Source: an uncultured Burkholderiales bacterium
Lineage (GTDB): Bacteria; Pseudomonadota; Gammaproteobacteria; Burkholderiales; Burkholderiaceae_C
Assembly (NCBI GenBank): GCA_903861115.1
Contig: CAIOTD010000027.1
Coordinates: forward strand, 1 to 57,120
Reading direction: 5' to 3'
Length of the DNA: 57,120 nucleotides
Within the stretch, counting starts at the first letter, position 1. Each line of letters opens with the position of its first letter. The position numbers and the translations under genes were made by a program. The notes beneath the pieces were generated by a model. That model saw only the letters and a program-made list of their open reading frames with translations, had not been told where the DNA came from and made no database searches. This document shows, piece after piece, positions 1 through 8,986 of the stretch.

Positions 1-1
1 C

Positions 2-241
2 AACTGTCAGATCAACATGGTTATCCCCTGCAAACCGAAGCAAAGCGTCAAGCGCTGTAGCTTTCAGCGGGACATTACGAACCTTTCCGCCCAGGAAGCA
101 CAAAAACAGTTGCAAACTTTTTTAAAGTTTATGGGTGATGCAAGCACCGAAAAAGAAGAAGAAATTAAAAGTGAGAACTACAGGGTTGTTGAAGTTAATA
201 TGGTTGTTAAGTCAATCTGTTCAATTGAGATTGGACTGTAA
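2..241 (+). CDS. Partial hypothetical protein, 3' end only
   Basis: The frame is open from the first bases of the window to a TAA at 239-241, so this may be the C-terminal 79 residues of a protein that starts outside. An internal ATG lies at 17. The translation is rich in Lys, Glu and Ser with a few Cys and shows no motif I recognise. The surrounding DNA is AT-rich and unlike the rest of the window. It could be a real gene end, a degraded gene or chance; no function is proposed. Confidence 0.25.
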   Translation, partial: NCQINMVIPCKPKQSVKRCSFQRDITNLSAQEAQKQLQTFLKFMGDASTEKEEEIKSENYRVVEVNMVVKSICSIEIGL

Positions 242-579
242 GCTCAGTTTTTGACTGTTTTAAATTGATTTTCTTTCAAAAATCATTTCACAAAATTTCT
301 TTGAAAATGCTTAGTTTGCCCGCCAAATTATTAATACAAAACCGTTAATTCAGGAAATTTAATTTTTTATTTTGCGAGACTGAATTTAAGTTGGAAACAC
401 TAAGAAAATTGACTCTGCTTTACAAAAAAATCTAATTCTGAAAAGAGTAGAGTTAAGTCGTCTAACTAAAGTGCTAATTTCGTTATTTTGAAGGCGTTTG
501 TTGATTTTTTTCTTAGCGCTAAACGCAGCACATAATTTCTACTAGGTCTTGGAGCTATTATTGATGCGGGTTCGCAGTG
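242..579. other. AT-rich stretch without a recognised gene
   Basis: About 340 bases of low-complexity, AT-rich DNA separate the left partial ORF from the tRNA-like remnant. I see no coding frame worth reporting. An imperfect inverted repeat (GCGTTT at 493-498 against AAACGC near 522-527, with a long T-rich loop) is the only structure noticed. The base composition differs clearly from the gene-dense remainder, which fits decayed or recently acquired DNA. Confidence 0.5.
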
Positions 580-646
580 GGCACGACACACTTAAAATCT
601 GCCGCTTAGTTACTAGCGGGCGTGCCGGTTCGATTCCGGTTTCGGG
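580..646 (+). other. Degenerate tRNA-Leu(TAA)-like remnant
   Basis: The 3' two thirds look like a leucine tRNA. There is a CTTAAAA anticodon loop (TAA) at about 590-596. A long variable arm with CGC and TAG segments that can fold follows. The T arm at 624-640 is well formed, with stem GCCGG/CCGGT around TTCGATT. The anticodon stem pairs poorly, the 5' acceptor strand complementary to 641-647 is missing, and no CCA follows. I read it as a pseudo-tRNA or attachment-site relic rather than a working gene. It abuts the stop codon of the minus-strand gene at 647. Confidence 0.45.
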
Positions 647-928
647 TTAGATCAAGGATGATTGAGTCGTGTGCTGTTCGAATATTTGAAGAGTTTCCAT
701 CTCAACACCATCCGCTTTCATGGAAGTTGTGGCCAGTGTCGTATTTGTCAATATGAAGTCAATAAAGTCGGTATCGGGTACTTCAGCTACGATTGCAACA
801 GTATTGCTATTTTTTTGAGTGAATATTTCATACTTCACTCCAAGCTTGCCCCACGCTTGCTCAATCGAATTGTTGGCAAGCCACCATTCAGGATCAGTTA
901 CTTTGTGAGTTACCAGCAGTTTTTTCAT
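647..928 (-). CDS. Small dimeric alpha/beta-barrel-like protein (hypothetical)
   Basis: This is a 93-residue protein starting MKKLLVTHKV. The start at 928 is chosen because GGAG lies five bases upstream; the frame stays open further upstream, where it encodes a hydrophobic stretch, so a secreted longer form cannot be excluded. Alternating hydrophobic strands, a WWLA helix start, and a late MKADGV segment before a final strand recall antibiotic-biosynthesis-monooxygenase or Dabb-type small barrels. The similarity is structural in feel, without a diagnostic motif, and no substrate can be named. It stands alone downstream (on the minus strand) of the aldehyde dehydrogenase gene. Confidence 0.5.
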   Translation of the reverse strand: MKKLLVTHKVTDPEWWLANNSIEQAWGKLGVKYEIFTQKNSNTVAIVAEVPDTDFIDFILTNTTLATTSMKADGVEMETLQIFEQHTTQSSLI

Positions 929-1203
929 GAGCACTCCATTTGATTCGACAAAAGATACCATAAGTAGGGACGAAAAAAGTGCGGATGCGACATAAACTTT
1001 GATTACATTTTGGACTTTTAAACAAAGAAGATGCTTTTCATGTTGACTGGTGCAGGCGTGCGTTTGTAACTGGCGTCGAGATGTTATTTTTAAGTCAAGA
1101 AGACTTGTAACGTTTTTCCATCGTGACAATGTGTTTTGCAATGAAATGATGGGCTAGATCTACAAATGCTTACTCGCAAATCAGTTGGTTTTCTAAGGGC
1201 TAC

Positions 1204-2682
1204 TTATAAAACCATGTGAATATTTTTGTGCTGCGTATACGAGTAGATCTCATCAAAGCCTTCTTCTCGTCCAATGCCAGACTGCTTGTAACCACCAAAA
1301 GAGGCGCCTATGAAGTGGCTGCTCACGTGGTTAACCCATACAAAGCCAGATTGAACCCTAGATGCTGTTGTGTGCGCATTTTTTAAGTTCTGAGTCCAAA
1401 TGGATGCGGTCAGGCCATATTCCACCGAATTGACCTGATCGATCAGATCCTCCTCATTGTCCCAGCGGATCACGGATAAAACGGGTCCAAAGACCTCTTC
1501 GTTTGCAATGCGCATTTTTTGTGTCACATTCGTAAAAATGGTGGGCTCTACAAACCATCCGTTCGCCAAGAGAGGGTCTTTGGGGGCTTTGCCTCCGTGA
1601 ACCAGTGTCGCCCCTTCCCCTTTTGCAACCTCTATGTAATTCATAATTTTCTCCCATTGTGCTTTGGAGACGATACTGCCCATGGTTGTTTTTAGATCTG
1701 TCGGAATGCCTGGCACGTAGTTTTTGACCTGCTCCATAACGCCAGCCATGACTTCATCGTAGACCGACGTATGAATGAACAATCTAGATGTGGAGCCACA
1801 ACTCTGTCCACACCACGTAAAATTCATACCGTTGACCGCAGCAGGGATGGCTTTCTTTAAATCTGCATCGGGATAAATGATGCAGGCATTTTTACCCCCG
1901 AGCTCCAAGGTGATGTGTTTGAGTTGATCGGCTCCTGCCTTGGCAATGGCGCGCCCTGTTGGGACGCTTCCAATCAAAGCAATTCTTGGGATGTCAGGGT
2001 GTTTGACCAAGCTTTGCCCGGCAACCAAATTGCCAGTCACGATGTTCAATACCCCCGGTGGTAGAACACCCTCCAAGAGCTCCATCATTCGATAAGAGGA
2101 CAGGGGTGCTTGGTAGGGGGGTTTCATGATCACGGTGTTGCCGGTGATCAAGGGAGGTGCCATCTTAGACGCTGTGAACATGATGGGATGGTTGTACGCC
2201 ACTATTCTTGCGCAAACTCCATAGGGCTCTCGAACCGAGTAATTCAAAATGCCATCCCCCATGGGAATGGTCTCACCCTTGATTTCTGTTGCAAGCCCCG
2301 CATAGTAATCAATCTGTGCGGCCGCAATCAACGCGTCTCTTTGCATCTCACTGATGGGGTTGCCGCAATTCGCAGCATCAAGCAGCGCCAATTCAAATGC
2401 GTTGTCCCTGAGAATTTGGGCTACTTTTTTGAGCATACCCGCTCTCTCTAGGGGCTTTAATTTGGCCCAGCCGATTTGAGCTTTTTTGGCCGCTTGCACT
2501 GCCAAGTTGATGTCTTGCTCGTTGGCCTCGGCACAGGGGCCAAGATTTTCGCCAGAAGCGGGGTTGAAGGTATCAATATAACCACCGAGAGGTTTGTGCC
2601 AAGCACCGCCATAATACAAATCGCGTTGCTTTGGAAGTATCTTTGAAAAATGAAGATCGTTTGCTGTGTGTGCTGTATTCAT
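1204..2682 (-). CDS. NAD(P)-dependent aldehyde dehydrogenase
   Basis: The enzyme oxidises an aldehyde to the carboxylic acid. The 492-residue length is typical of the superfamily. Visible signatures are the general-base Glu in LELGGKN (about residue 260), the catalytic Cys in CGQSCGSTSR (about 295), the MKPP lysine near 187 and the EEVFGPV motif late in the protein. ATG 2682 is preferred over the longer frame because it falls 11 bases after the stop of the upstream gene, so the two are almost certainly co-transcribed. The neighbour is a ThDP-dependent decarboxylase whose aldehyde product this enzyme could oxidise. It resembles betaine-aldehyde or hydroxymuconic-semialdehyde dehydrogenases, but the substrate is unknown. 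Confidence 0.9.
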   Translation of the reverse strand: MNTAHTANDLHFSKILPKQRDLYYGGAWHKPLGGYIDTFNPASGENLGPCAEANEQDINLAVQAAKKAQIGWAKLKPLERAGMLKKVAQILRDNAFELALLDAANCGNPISEMQRDALIAAAQIDYYAGLATEIKGETIPMGDGILNYSVREPYGVCARIVAYNHPIMFTASKMAPPLITGNTVIMKPPYQAPLSSYRMMELLEGVLPPGVLNIVTGNLVAGQSLVKHPDIPRIALIGSVPTGRAIAKAGADQLKHITLELGGKNACIIYPDADLKKAIPAAVNGMNFTWCGQSCGSTSRLFIHTSVYDEVMAGVMEQVKNYVPGIPTDLKTTMGSIVSKAQWEKIMNYIEVAKGEGATLVHGGKAPKDPLLANGWFVEPTIFTNVTQKMRIANEEVFGPVLSVIRWDNEEDLIDQVNSVEYGLTASIWTQNLKNAHTTASRVQSGFVWVNHVSSHFIGASFGGYKQSGIGREEGFDEIYSYTQHKNIHMVL

Positions 2683-2693
2683 GGTGTCGATGA

Positions 2694-4472
2694 TTAACGT
2701 TGGTGTGCTGTTGAATTGGTGACGGTTTGACCACTCATGTTTGCGTCGTATCCGGGCGCTACACAAGCATCAATAATGCAGGTATGACCCGCTTTTACCC
2801 AAATAAGGGCTTGTTCAAATGCGGCCTGAAGATCTTGCTTTCTTTTAATTGGCCCCAAGGACTTGGCGCCCATGGAAGAAGACATTTGAGCAATGTCAAT
2901 CTCAGGCTCAGAAATACGTTGCCCAATCCACTTGTTCTCTACAGGGCGAGATCTCTCTTTGGCAACTCTTTCTTGATGCAATTCATCGTTGAAGAAGGAG
3001 TGGTTGTTACAAACCACGATCAACATGGGGATGGCATATCGCACAGCGGTCCAAACTGCGGTGTTGCCCATTAAAAAGTCACCGTCGCCGATCAAAGCCA
3101 TCGGTATTCTTTTTGAGTCCATCTCCTTGAGAGCAAGTCCGACACCAATGGCATTGCCAGGACCCGCACCTATACCCCCCCCGCCATCAGCGCCCAAATA
3201 GTCCAATGGGTGCGTCCAATTTAAATAGGCACCATTCCAGCCAAGGGGTAAGCGTGCAATGCAAAGATCTTCTGAGCGTTTCATTGTTTGTAAAACATCA
3301 GCAATGGCTCTCAAGCTAACAACGTCATCTGTTGGCGCAAGTGGCAACGAAGAACGAGTGGGCCAAGTCGATTTGGGTTTTTCATTCGAACCGCTCAAAA
3401 AGGCCAAAACAGCATCATCAGGTTCACACAGCATGAAGACGTCAGCGGCTGGTAAGCTGCCCATGTCCATGCTCCATCCACGGTGAATGTGCATGTCCAA
3501 AGAAACGTGGATGACTTTGGCTTTCAAAGGGGCCCCTTGCAGCGCTTGTTTAAATGCACCGCCTGGATCAACCCAGTCAAATAGCACAACCAGTTCAGCT
3601 TCTCTGACAGCTTTGCAAGCATCCGGGCTCATAAAGTATCCGGGGGAAGAGGTGTGTTGAGGATGGTGGGTTGGAAAAACAGCTGAATTCTTTAAATCAG
3701 TCACCACTTCTGCATTCAATTTCTCCGCGAGCTTCACTCGTCGATCCCAATCGTCCTTTGATCTGGACATGCGACCAAAAAGCAATGTAATTTTCTTGGC
3801 TTCATTGAGCAAAGACAAGCTTTTTTCAATGTCTGTAGGGTTTGCAAGAGATGATTTAGGCGGTAAATAACGGCTCACATCAGGCAGGGTGGGCGCATCT
3901 TGCAGTTGGGCTTCTTGCAACGCGGCATCCAAATTAACGTAGACGGGTCCTCTTGGAGCGGTTTGAGCAATTTGAGATCCCCTTAATAGTGATTCAATCG
4001 CAGCGCTCACAGAACCAGGTTGGTTGTCCCACTTGGTGTAGTCTCGAACCAAGGCGCCTTGGTCGGCTGCAGTGTGGATCCAATCAATCCACGGTCTTCT
4101 CTTGGCTGCATCCCAGGGGCCCGTGGCGCCAAGGATCAGCATGGGACTGCGATCGCACCAGGCGTTAAAAATGGCCATCGTGGCATGCATCAGTCCCACA
4201 TTGGAGTGCACCACGGCCCCCATCATTTTTCCTGAGGCCTTTGCGTACCCTTGTGCAATTGAGATGGCAACCTCCTCATGCAGGCACAAAAGCATTTGAG
4301 GCGACTCATTGCCCAAGTGGTTGACCAAGCTGTCGTGCAGGCCTCGGTAACTTGCCCCGGGATTCAAGGCAAGAAAAGGGATGTCCATTTTGCGCAAGCA
4401 CTGGGCAATGGCATCGCTGCCCCAAAAAGTATCTTGTTCGGGGCTTGGAATGGGAATTTCGCGTTTGATCAT
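2694..4472 (-). CDS. Thiamine diphosphate-dependent decarboxylase (acetolactate synthase/benzoylformate decarboxylase family)
   Basis: This 592-residue protein has the three-domain ThDP enzyme layout. The N-terminal pyrimidine-binding domain holds the activating Glu in LHEEVAISIAQGYA (about residues 66-67), and the C-terminal domain has the ThDP/Mg motif GDG...NN (about 462-490). The family decarboxylates 2-oxoacids or joins their carbonyl fragments. Position between a Bug receptor and an aldehyde dehydrogenase suggests import of an acid, decarboxylation to an aldehyde and oxidation of that aldehyde. Biosynthetic acetolactate synthase is less likely because no small subunit or ilvC is adjacent. 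The substrate cannot be read from the sequence. Confidence 0.85.
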   Translation of the reverse strand: MIKREIPIPSPEQDTFWGSDAIAQCLRKMDIPFLALNPGASYRGLHDSLVNHLGNESPQMLLCLHEEVAISIAQGYAKASGKMMGAVVHSNVGLMHATMAIFNAWCDRSPMLILGATGPWDAAKRRPWIDWIHTAADQGALVRDYTKWDNQPGSVSAAIESLLRGSQIAQTAPRGPVYVNLDAALQEAQLQDAPTLPDVSRYLPPKSSLANPTDIEKSLSLLNEAKKITLLFGRMSRSKDDWDRRVKLAEKLNAEVVTDLKNSAVFPTHHPQHTSSPGYFMSPDACKAVREAELVVLFDWVDPGGAFKQALQGAPLKAKVIHVSLDMHIHRGWSMDMGSLPAADVFMLCEPDDAVLAFLSGSNEKPKSTWPTRSSLPLAPTDDVVSLRAIADVLQTMKRSEDLCIARLPLGWNGAYLNWTHPLDYLGADGGGGIGAGPGNAIGVGLALKEMDSKRIPMALIGDGDFLMGNTAVWTAVRYAIPMLIVVCNNHSFFNDELHQERVAKERSRPVENKWIGQRISEPEIDIAQMSSSMGAKSLGPIKRKQDLQAAFEQALIWVKAGHTCIIDACVAPGYDANMSGQTVTNSTAHQR

Positions 4473-4515
4473 TGTGTAAAAAAAGGAGAATGTTTATGAA
4501 GAGGAAAAGGATCAA

Positions 4516-5565
4516 TTACTCGCCCTTGATATTGGCCTCCACAATGACTTTTCCCCATCTTGCGTAGTCTTCGCGGATGGTGGCCGTCAGAGCTTCAGGG
4601 CTGGCGATGGATACTTCAATACCGTGGTTGGATAAGTTGAGTTTGACGTCGTTTTGCAGCAGCACCTTTGCCATGTCAAGGCTGACCTTGTTGATGATGT
4701 CTTTTGGAACGCCCGCGGGCATAAATACACCCAGCCAGACATCGACTGCGACGCCTGGAATGGTCTCCGAGATGGCTGGTAATTCAGGAAAAGCAGCAAA
4801 TCGCTTGCTGCCTGCGCTGGCCAATAACTTTAATTTGCCTTCTTTGATGTGGGGCAACAAGGAGTTGACTGCACCAATAAATATTTGAATTCGTCCGCCC
4901 AACAAATCAGTAATGGCAGGGACGGCGCCTTTGTAGGGGACGTGTTGAGTTTGGATGCCAGCTGAGAAATTGAGCATTTCAGTTGCGAGTTGCTGAGGAG
5001 AGCCATTGCCTGATGAGCCATAGTTTAGAACTCCAGGATTCTTTTTCGCATACTCAACCAAACCCGCCACATTTTTCGCGGTGACAGATGGATGCGTTAC
5101 CAAAACAAATGGAACCGTTGCAACTTGTGCAACGGGAGAGAAATCTTTAAAGACATCAAAAGGCATCTTGCCAACATGTGGGTTTGTCACGAAAATATTG
5201 TTAGCGCCGAGCAACCAGGTGTAACCATCTGGGGGACTTTTGGCCACGATATCTGCGCCCAGATTCATCCCTGCACCGGGCCTGTTTTCAACCACAACGG
5301 CTTGCCCCCAGAGATCGCTCAGTTTTTGAGCAATGACGCGGGCCACGACATCGTTGCTGCCTCCAGGCGTGATGGGAACAACGAATTTGACCGGTTTCAC
5401 CGGAAAAGGCAAGCCGTTTGTTTGTCCAAAAACTTGGAAGGAGCAAAGACCAAGAACCAGCACATACGACAGCTGTTTTTTCCAAGGCAAAAACAGCTGT
5501 TTAGCCGTCGTCACTTTTTGTTGAAAACTTTGGATGTTCTTCGATTGGAATTTTAAAATATTCAT
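4516..5565 (-). CDS. Bug/TctC family tripartite tricarboxylate transporter substrate-binding protein
   Basis: This is a periplasmic receptor of about 349 residues. A hydrophobic export segment (SYVLVLGLCSFQVFG) follows a basic N-terminal stretch, and the mature protein begins with the family's FPVKPVKFVVPITPGGSNDV region and the later ENRPGAGMNLGAD motif, which shape the carboxylate-binding pocket. ATG 5565 is chosen over TTG 5568. No TctA or TctB membrane subunits are nearby, which is normal for the many orphan Bug receptors of Burkholderiales. It leads the three-gene minus-strand set with the decarboxylase and the dehydrogenase and probably delivers their substrate. The N-terminal cytoplasmic part is unusually long, so an internal start is possible. 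Confidence 0.9.
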   Translation of the reverse strand: MNILKFQSKNIQSFQQKVTTAKQLFLPWKKQLSYVLVLGLCSFQVFGQTNGLPFPVKPVKFVVPITPGGSNDVVARVIAQKLSDLWGQAVVVENRPGAGMNLGADIVAKSPPDGYTWLLGANNIFVTNPHVGKMPFDVFKDFSPVAQVATVPFVLVTHPSVTAKNVAGLVEYAKKNPGVLNYGSSGNGSPQQLATEMLNFSAGIQTQHVPYKGAVPAITDLLGGRIQIFIGAVNSLLPHIKEGKLKLLASAGSKRFAAFPELPAISETIPGVAVDVWLGVFMPAGVPKDIINKVSLDMAKVLLQNDVKLNLSNHGIEVSIASPEALTATIREDYARWGKVIVEANIKGE

Positions 5566-5819
5566 CAATGGACTTCCCTTGGTCGGTGGGGTTCAATCCA
5601 TTTTAGGAAGGTCCTTGTAGACCTTGACTAAGTGTTTTCCAAGTCTTTTTTGGCAATTTAAGGGCTTGTACTGATAAAAAACACCATGAAGTTTAAAATT
5701 GTGTCATTTCGTCAGTTATTTGAATGTCTTGTTGCATTAAAACTGCATAATAGGAAAGCCCTTGGACCAAGGCGTAAGTTCCTTGACTGAACAATTTTGG
5801 TATTTACTCAAACTCGCCC

Positions 5820-7877
5820 ATGACGCTATCACATCTGAATTTGGATGGATCAGACGAGCCTCTTTTTAACAAGGGGTTCTCTCTCTATGAGAGTGGGCAA
5901 TTTGACCAAGCATTTGATATTTTTCACCAACTGATTGCAAGCAACCCGCAACATTTCGATGCTCAATTTTTGAGTGCGTTGATCCTCTTAAGACGTAAAC
6001 AATTTTCAGCGTCCATCCACTACTTGTCAGTGACTTTGTCCTTAAAGCCAGATCATCCGCCGTGCCTGCGCTACATGGCTTTGGCCTTGTCAAAAGTTGG
6101 ACACCTTGAGCGAGCCCTTGAGGTTGCGAATCGATTGGTCGGAATTACTCATGGCTCCATTGAGGCATATACCTTGTTGGCTCAAATTCAGGCGAGTCAT
6201 GGAGATCAAAGTGCTTCGCTTCAGACATGGATTAAGCTGGGTTTGCTTGAGCCAAAGTCGGCCCAGATAAAAAATAATATTGGCGTCCTTTGTCATCAAA
6301 TGGGTGACTTTCCAGCGGCATTGGAGCACTACAAGCAAGCGCAATCCCTAGATCCAAAGGACGCAAAAATTTACTTCAACATGGCCGTGTCGTTAGAGAA
6401 GCTTGGGGAAATTGATTCGGCCATACAAAGCTACGTCTTGGCCACTGAGCATGATGATCAATACAAAGATGCCTATTTTAATTTGGGATTGCTGTGGATT
6501 GAGGTGGGGCAATTTGACAAAGCCATTGCGTGTTTTGATCAAGTCTTGGCCCGTGATCCAAGCATGTCTTTGGCTTATTTGAACAAAGCTGTTGCATTGC
6601 AGAAATTAAAATTGCTCTTGCCCGCTCAAGAGTGTCTTGAAAAAGCGATGCGCCTGGATTCGGCCAGCCCCTTGATTTGTTTTAACCTGGCGACTGTGCT
6701 TCAAGACAAACGAGAGCTTCAAGCCAGTGCCCTTATGTATCAAAAGGCCCTTGATCTCAATCCCACTCACATCAATGCTTGGTGTAATTTGGGGGATGTT
6801 TTGCACGATGCACAAAATCCGAAACAAGCCATTCAATGTTATTTGAACGCTTTAAATTTGGAGCCTGAGTCCATTCGCGCGAAATACCATCTGAGTTTGT
6901 CATACCTGTTGGATGCTCAATTTGAAAATGGATGGCCCTTGTTCGAATTGAGGCGTCAATACGAAGCCTCTTTCTTGAGCATTCAGTCGCAGATGCAAAA
7001 GCCCAAGATGCCTTTGTGGTTGGGCAAAGAAAGTCTAGATGGCAAAAGCCTCTTGGTCATGTCTGAACAAGGCTTGGGCGACAGCATACAGTTTGTAAGG
7101 TACATGCTTAACTTGAAGGAGTTGGGTGCACGTGTGGTGCTTCAAACACCTTCAAGTTTGGTGGCGCTTTTTAGCTCTGTCGACGGCGTCTCACAAATGA
7201 TCGTGAATGATCAAGAAATGCCGCGTTGTGACTTTTACGTGCCGATGATGAGCCTGCCTTTGGCCCTGGGATCCTTTGTCAAGGGGATACCCGCTCCAAC
7301 GCCTTATTTGCAGGCATCAAAGGCATCGATTGAAAAGTGGCTTGCCAAATTGGGTCCCAAAACCAGGCCACGTGTTGGATTGGTCTGGTCTGGTGGGGTG
7401 CGAAAGGATCAACCTTGGAGCTGGGATGTCAACCAAAGAAGGAGCATTCCTTTGCGACTGCTCGAGTCACTCAAACACCCCGGCTTGGAATTTATTTCTA
7501 TACAAAAAGGCGAACTCGCAAAGCAAGAGCTTATGGCTCTCAGAGCGCAAGGATGGGGTGGGCCTGAATTGATCGATCTCATGGACGAGGTTGGGGATTT
7601 CTCTGAGACCGCAGCCCTGATTGAACATCTCGATTTGTTGATCAGCGTGGACACCTCGTGTGCTCACTTGGCGGGTGCATTGGGCAAGCCCGTTTGGATG
7701 CTCAATCGCTACGATACGTGTTGGCGCTGGCAACTCGGCAAACAAGAGACTCCTTGGTATCCCAGCATGAAAATATATCGCCAAGAGCGACTGGATGACT
7801 GGCTTGGTGCGATAGAAAGTGTCAGGGCTGATTTATTCGCACTCTTTGAGCGTGAATTGAATTCAAGCAAGGCTTGA
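5820..7877 (+). CDS. TPR protein with C-terminal GT9-like glycosyltransferase domain
   Basis: This 685-residue protein has about ten consecutive tetratricopeptide repeats from residue 15 to about 365, with typical A/Y/N-P repeat ends such as LDPKDAKIYFNMA and LNPTHINAWCNLG. The C-terminal part (about 395-670) carries the GLGDSIQFVRY loop and the ISVDTSCAHLAGALGKPVWML motif of heptosyltransferase/SPINDLY-like glycosyltransferases. Such proteins may glycosylate surface or flagellar proteins, but acceptor and sugar are unknown here. It reads divergently from the Bug-receptor set across about 250 bases and stands alone. There is no signal peptide, so a cytoplasmic location is expected. Confidence 0.8.
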   Translation: MTLSHLNLDGSDEPLFNKGFSLYESGQFDQAFDIFHQLIASNPQHFDAQFLSALILLRRKQFSASIHYLSVTLSLKPDHPPCLRYMALALSKVGHLERALEVANRLVGITHGSIEAYTLLAQIQASHGDQSASLQTWIKLGLLEPKSAQIKNNIGVLCHQMGDFPAALEHYKQAQSLDPKDAKIYFNMAVSLEKLGEIDSAIQSYVLATEHDDQYKDAYFNLGLLWIEVGQFDKAIACFDQVLARDPSMSLAYLNKAVALQKLKLLLPAQECLEKAMRLDSASPLICFNLATVLQDKRELQASALMYQKALDLNPTHINAWCNLGDVLHDAQNPKQAIQCYLNALNLEPESIRAKYHLSLSYLLDAQFENGWPLFELRRQYEASFLSIQSQMQKPKMPLWLGKESLDGKSLLVMSEQGLGDSIQFVRYMLNLKELGARVVLQTPSSLVALFSSVDGVSQMIVNDQEMPRCDFYVPMMSLPLALGSFVKGIPAPTPYLQASKASIEKWLAKLGPKTRPRVGLVWSGGVRKDQPWSWDVNQRRSIPLRLLESLKHPGLEFISIQKGELAKQELMALRAQGWGGPELIDLMDEVGDFSETAALIEHLDLLISVDTSCAHLAGALGKPVWMLNRYDTCWRWQLGKQETPWYPSMKIYRQERLDDWLGAIESVRADLFALFERELNSSKA

Positions 7878-7911
7878 AGGCGACTTGGCATTGATGAGAT
7901 TTTGATTTGGG

Positions 7912-7943
7912 CAAAAAAAAGCCCCCTCAATCGCTTGAGGGGG
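7912..7943 (-). terminator. Rho-independent terminator of the histone H1-like gene
   Basis: A perfect nine-pair stem (7922-7930 with 7935-7943, loop TCGC) is followed, reading on the minus strand, by a run of eight T. It sits just downstream of the minus-strand gene ending at 7959. On the plus strand no T run follows, so it does not clearly serve the TPR gene. Confidence 0.9.
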
Positions 7944-7958
7944 ACACGGGTCAAAGAA

Positions 7959-8423
7959 TTATGACAAGTGTTTGCCGATCAAGCCAGCCAATTCAAACAT
8001 GGTGACTTGGGCTTTACCGAAAACTGCTTTGAGTTTGTCGTCGGCATTGATGTTGCGCTTGTTGACTTTGTCTTGCAAGTTGTGCTTTTTGATGTATGTC
8101 CACAATTTGCTGACCACTTCAGTGCGTGGGCTAGGTGTGTTGCCGATGACAGCTGCTAACGCAGCGCTGGGTGTCAAAGGCTTCATGAATGCGGCGTTGG
8201 GCGTGCGCTTTTTAGCGGGTGCTTTTTTGGCAGGCGCTTTTTTGGCGACTACTTTTTTGGCAGGTGCTTTTTTAGCGACTACTTTTTTCGCTGGAGCTTT
8301 TTTAGCAGGTGCCGCTTTTTTAGCGACTACTTTTTTTGCTGGTGCTTTTTTTGCTGGTGCTTTTTTGGCGGGTGCCGCTTTTTTAGCAGCTTTTTTTGCC
8401 GGAGCTTTTTTTGCAGTTGCCAT
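7959..8423 (-). CDS. Histone H1-like DNA-binding protein fused to a SWIB/MDM2 domain
   Basis: The 154-residue protein has two parts. Residues 1 to about 73 are a tandem array of [10 protein letters not shown] and VVAKK units, a lysine/alanine/proline tail like eukaryotic histone H1 and bacterial nucleoid proteins such as AlgP or HctB. Residues about 80-154 ([15 protein letters not shown] to LIGKHLS) form a SWIB/MDM2-type domain as seen in chlamydial and betaproteobacterial proteins. The tail should bind DNA non-specifically and help compact the nucleoid; the SWIB partner is unknown. An AAGGA ribosome-binding site precedes the start and a strong terminator follows. The repeat number is likely to vary by slippage. 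Confidence 0.88.
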   Translation of the reverse strand: MATAKKAPAKKAAKKAAPAKKAPAKKAPAKKVVAKKAAPAKKAPAKKVVAKKAPAKKVVAKKAPAKKAPAKKRTPNAAFMKPLTPSAALAAVIGNTPSPRTEVVSKLWTYIKKHNLQDKVNKRNINADDKLKAVFGKAQVTMFELAGLIGKHLS

Positions 8424-8986
8424 TTTTGATGTTCCTTCTTAAAGTATAAAAAAACCAATGAAATCTGCGTTTTTCATCAGTGGTGTGATGCTATAGCGAA
8501 AAATACGACTTTCCAAGGGGAGAAGTACTTTTTTCATAGGTAAATGTTGTTTTTTTTGGATAAAAGCGTGTTTTTCTCCCTCGGAGGCGCTGTTTTTGGG
8601 ATTTTGTCGCATTGGCATGTTGCGATGGCTTCTTTGCAAAAAATTGAAATTTCCCTTGGAAATCATCTTTTTTGAACTTGGCGTGGCGTGCTTCAGCTCA
8701 GCAATGCAATGTGTTGCTCAAGCTTTATGAGCCAGGCCGAAAAGTTATTTTTCTTCTAAAAAACTTCGATTGATGAGCACGACGTAAAATGTGGGAAAAT
8801 TGTATTCAACGACAAGAGAGACGCCTTGCAATGTTTTTTGCGAGCATGTTTTGGCGACGAGGTCACAGCAACGCATATTGATTCTCAATGAGGCATGTTC
8901 TGGCATTGCTTGCTTTTAAAACACATTTTTTTGCTAAAAATTTCGGCTCTCTTCAATATTTAAATTCATAACCGGCTCTATTAAAC
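8424..8986. other. Long divergent intergenic region upstream of thrS
   Basis: About 560 bases separate the start of the histone-like gene (minus) from thrS (plus). The sequence is AT-rich. A TATACT hexamer lies on the minus strand just ahead of the histone-like gene (about 8446-8451) and may be its -10 box. A minus-strand frame at 8439-8666 is not convincing as a gene. Divergent promoters are expected here; I could not fix the thrS promoter or any leader structure. Confidence 0.5.

Noticed and set aside
7972-8442. Plus-strand frame of 156 codons antisense to the histone-like gene
   Set aside because: Its AGAFLAGA repeats are only the reverse reading of the PAKK codons; the minus-strand protein has a recognisable SWIB domain, ribosome-binding site and terminator.
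8439-8666. Minus-strand frame of 75 codons between the histone-like gene and thrS
   Set aside because: No start signal, no recognisable domain and AT-rich composition; it probably covers the histone-like gene promoter.
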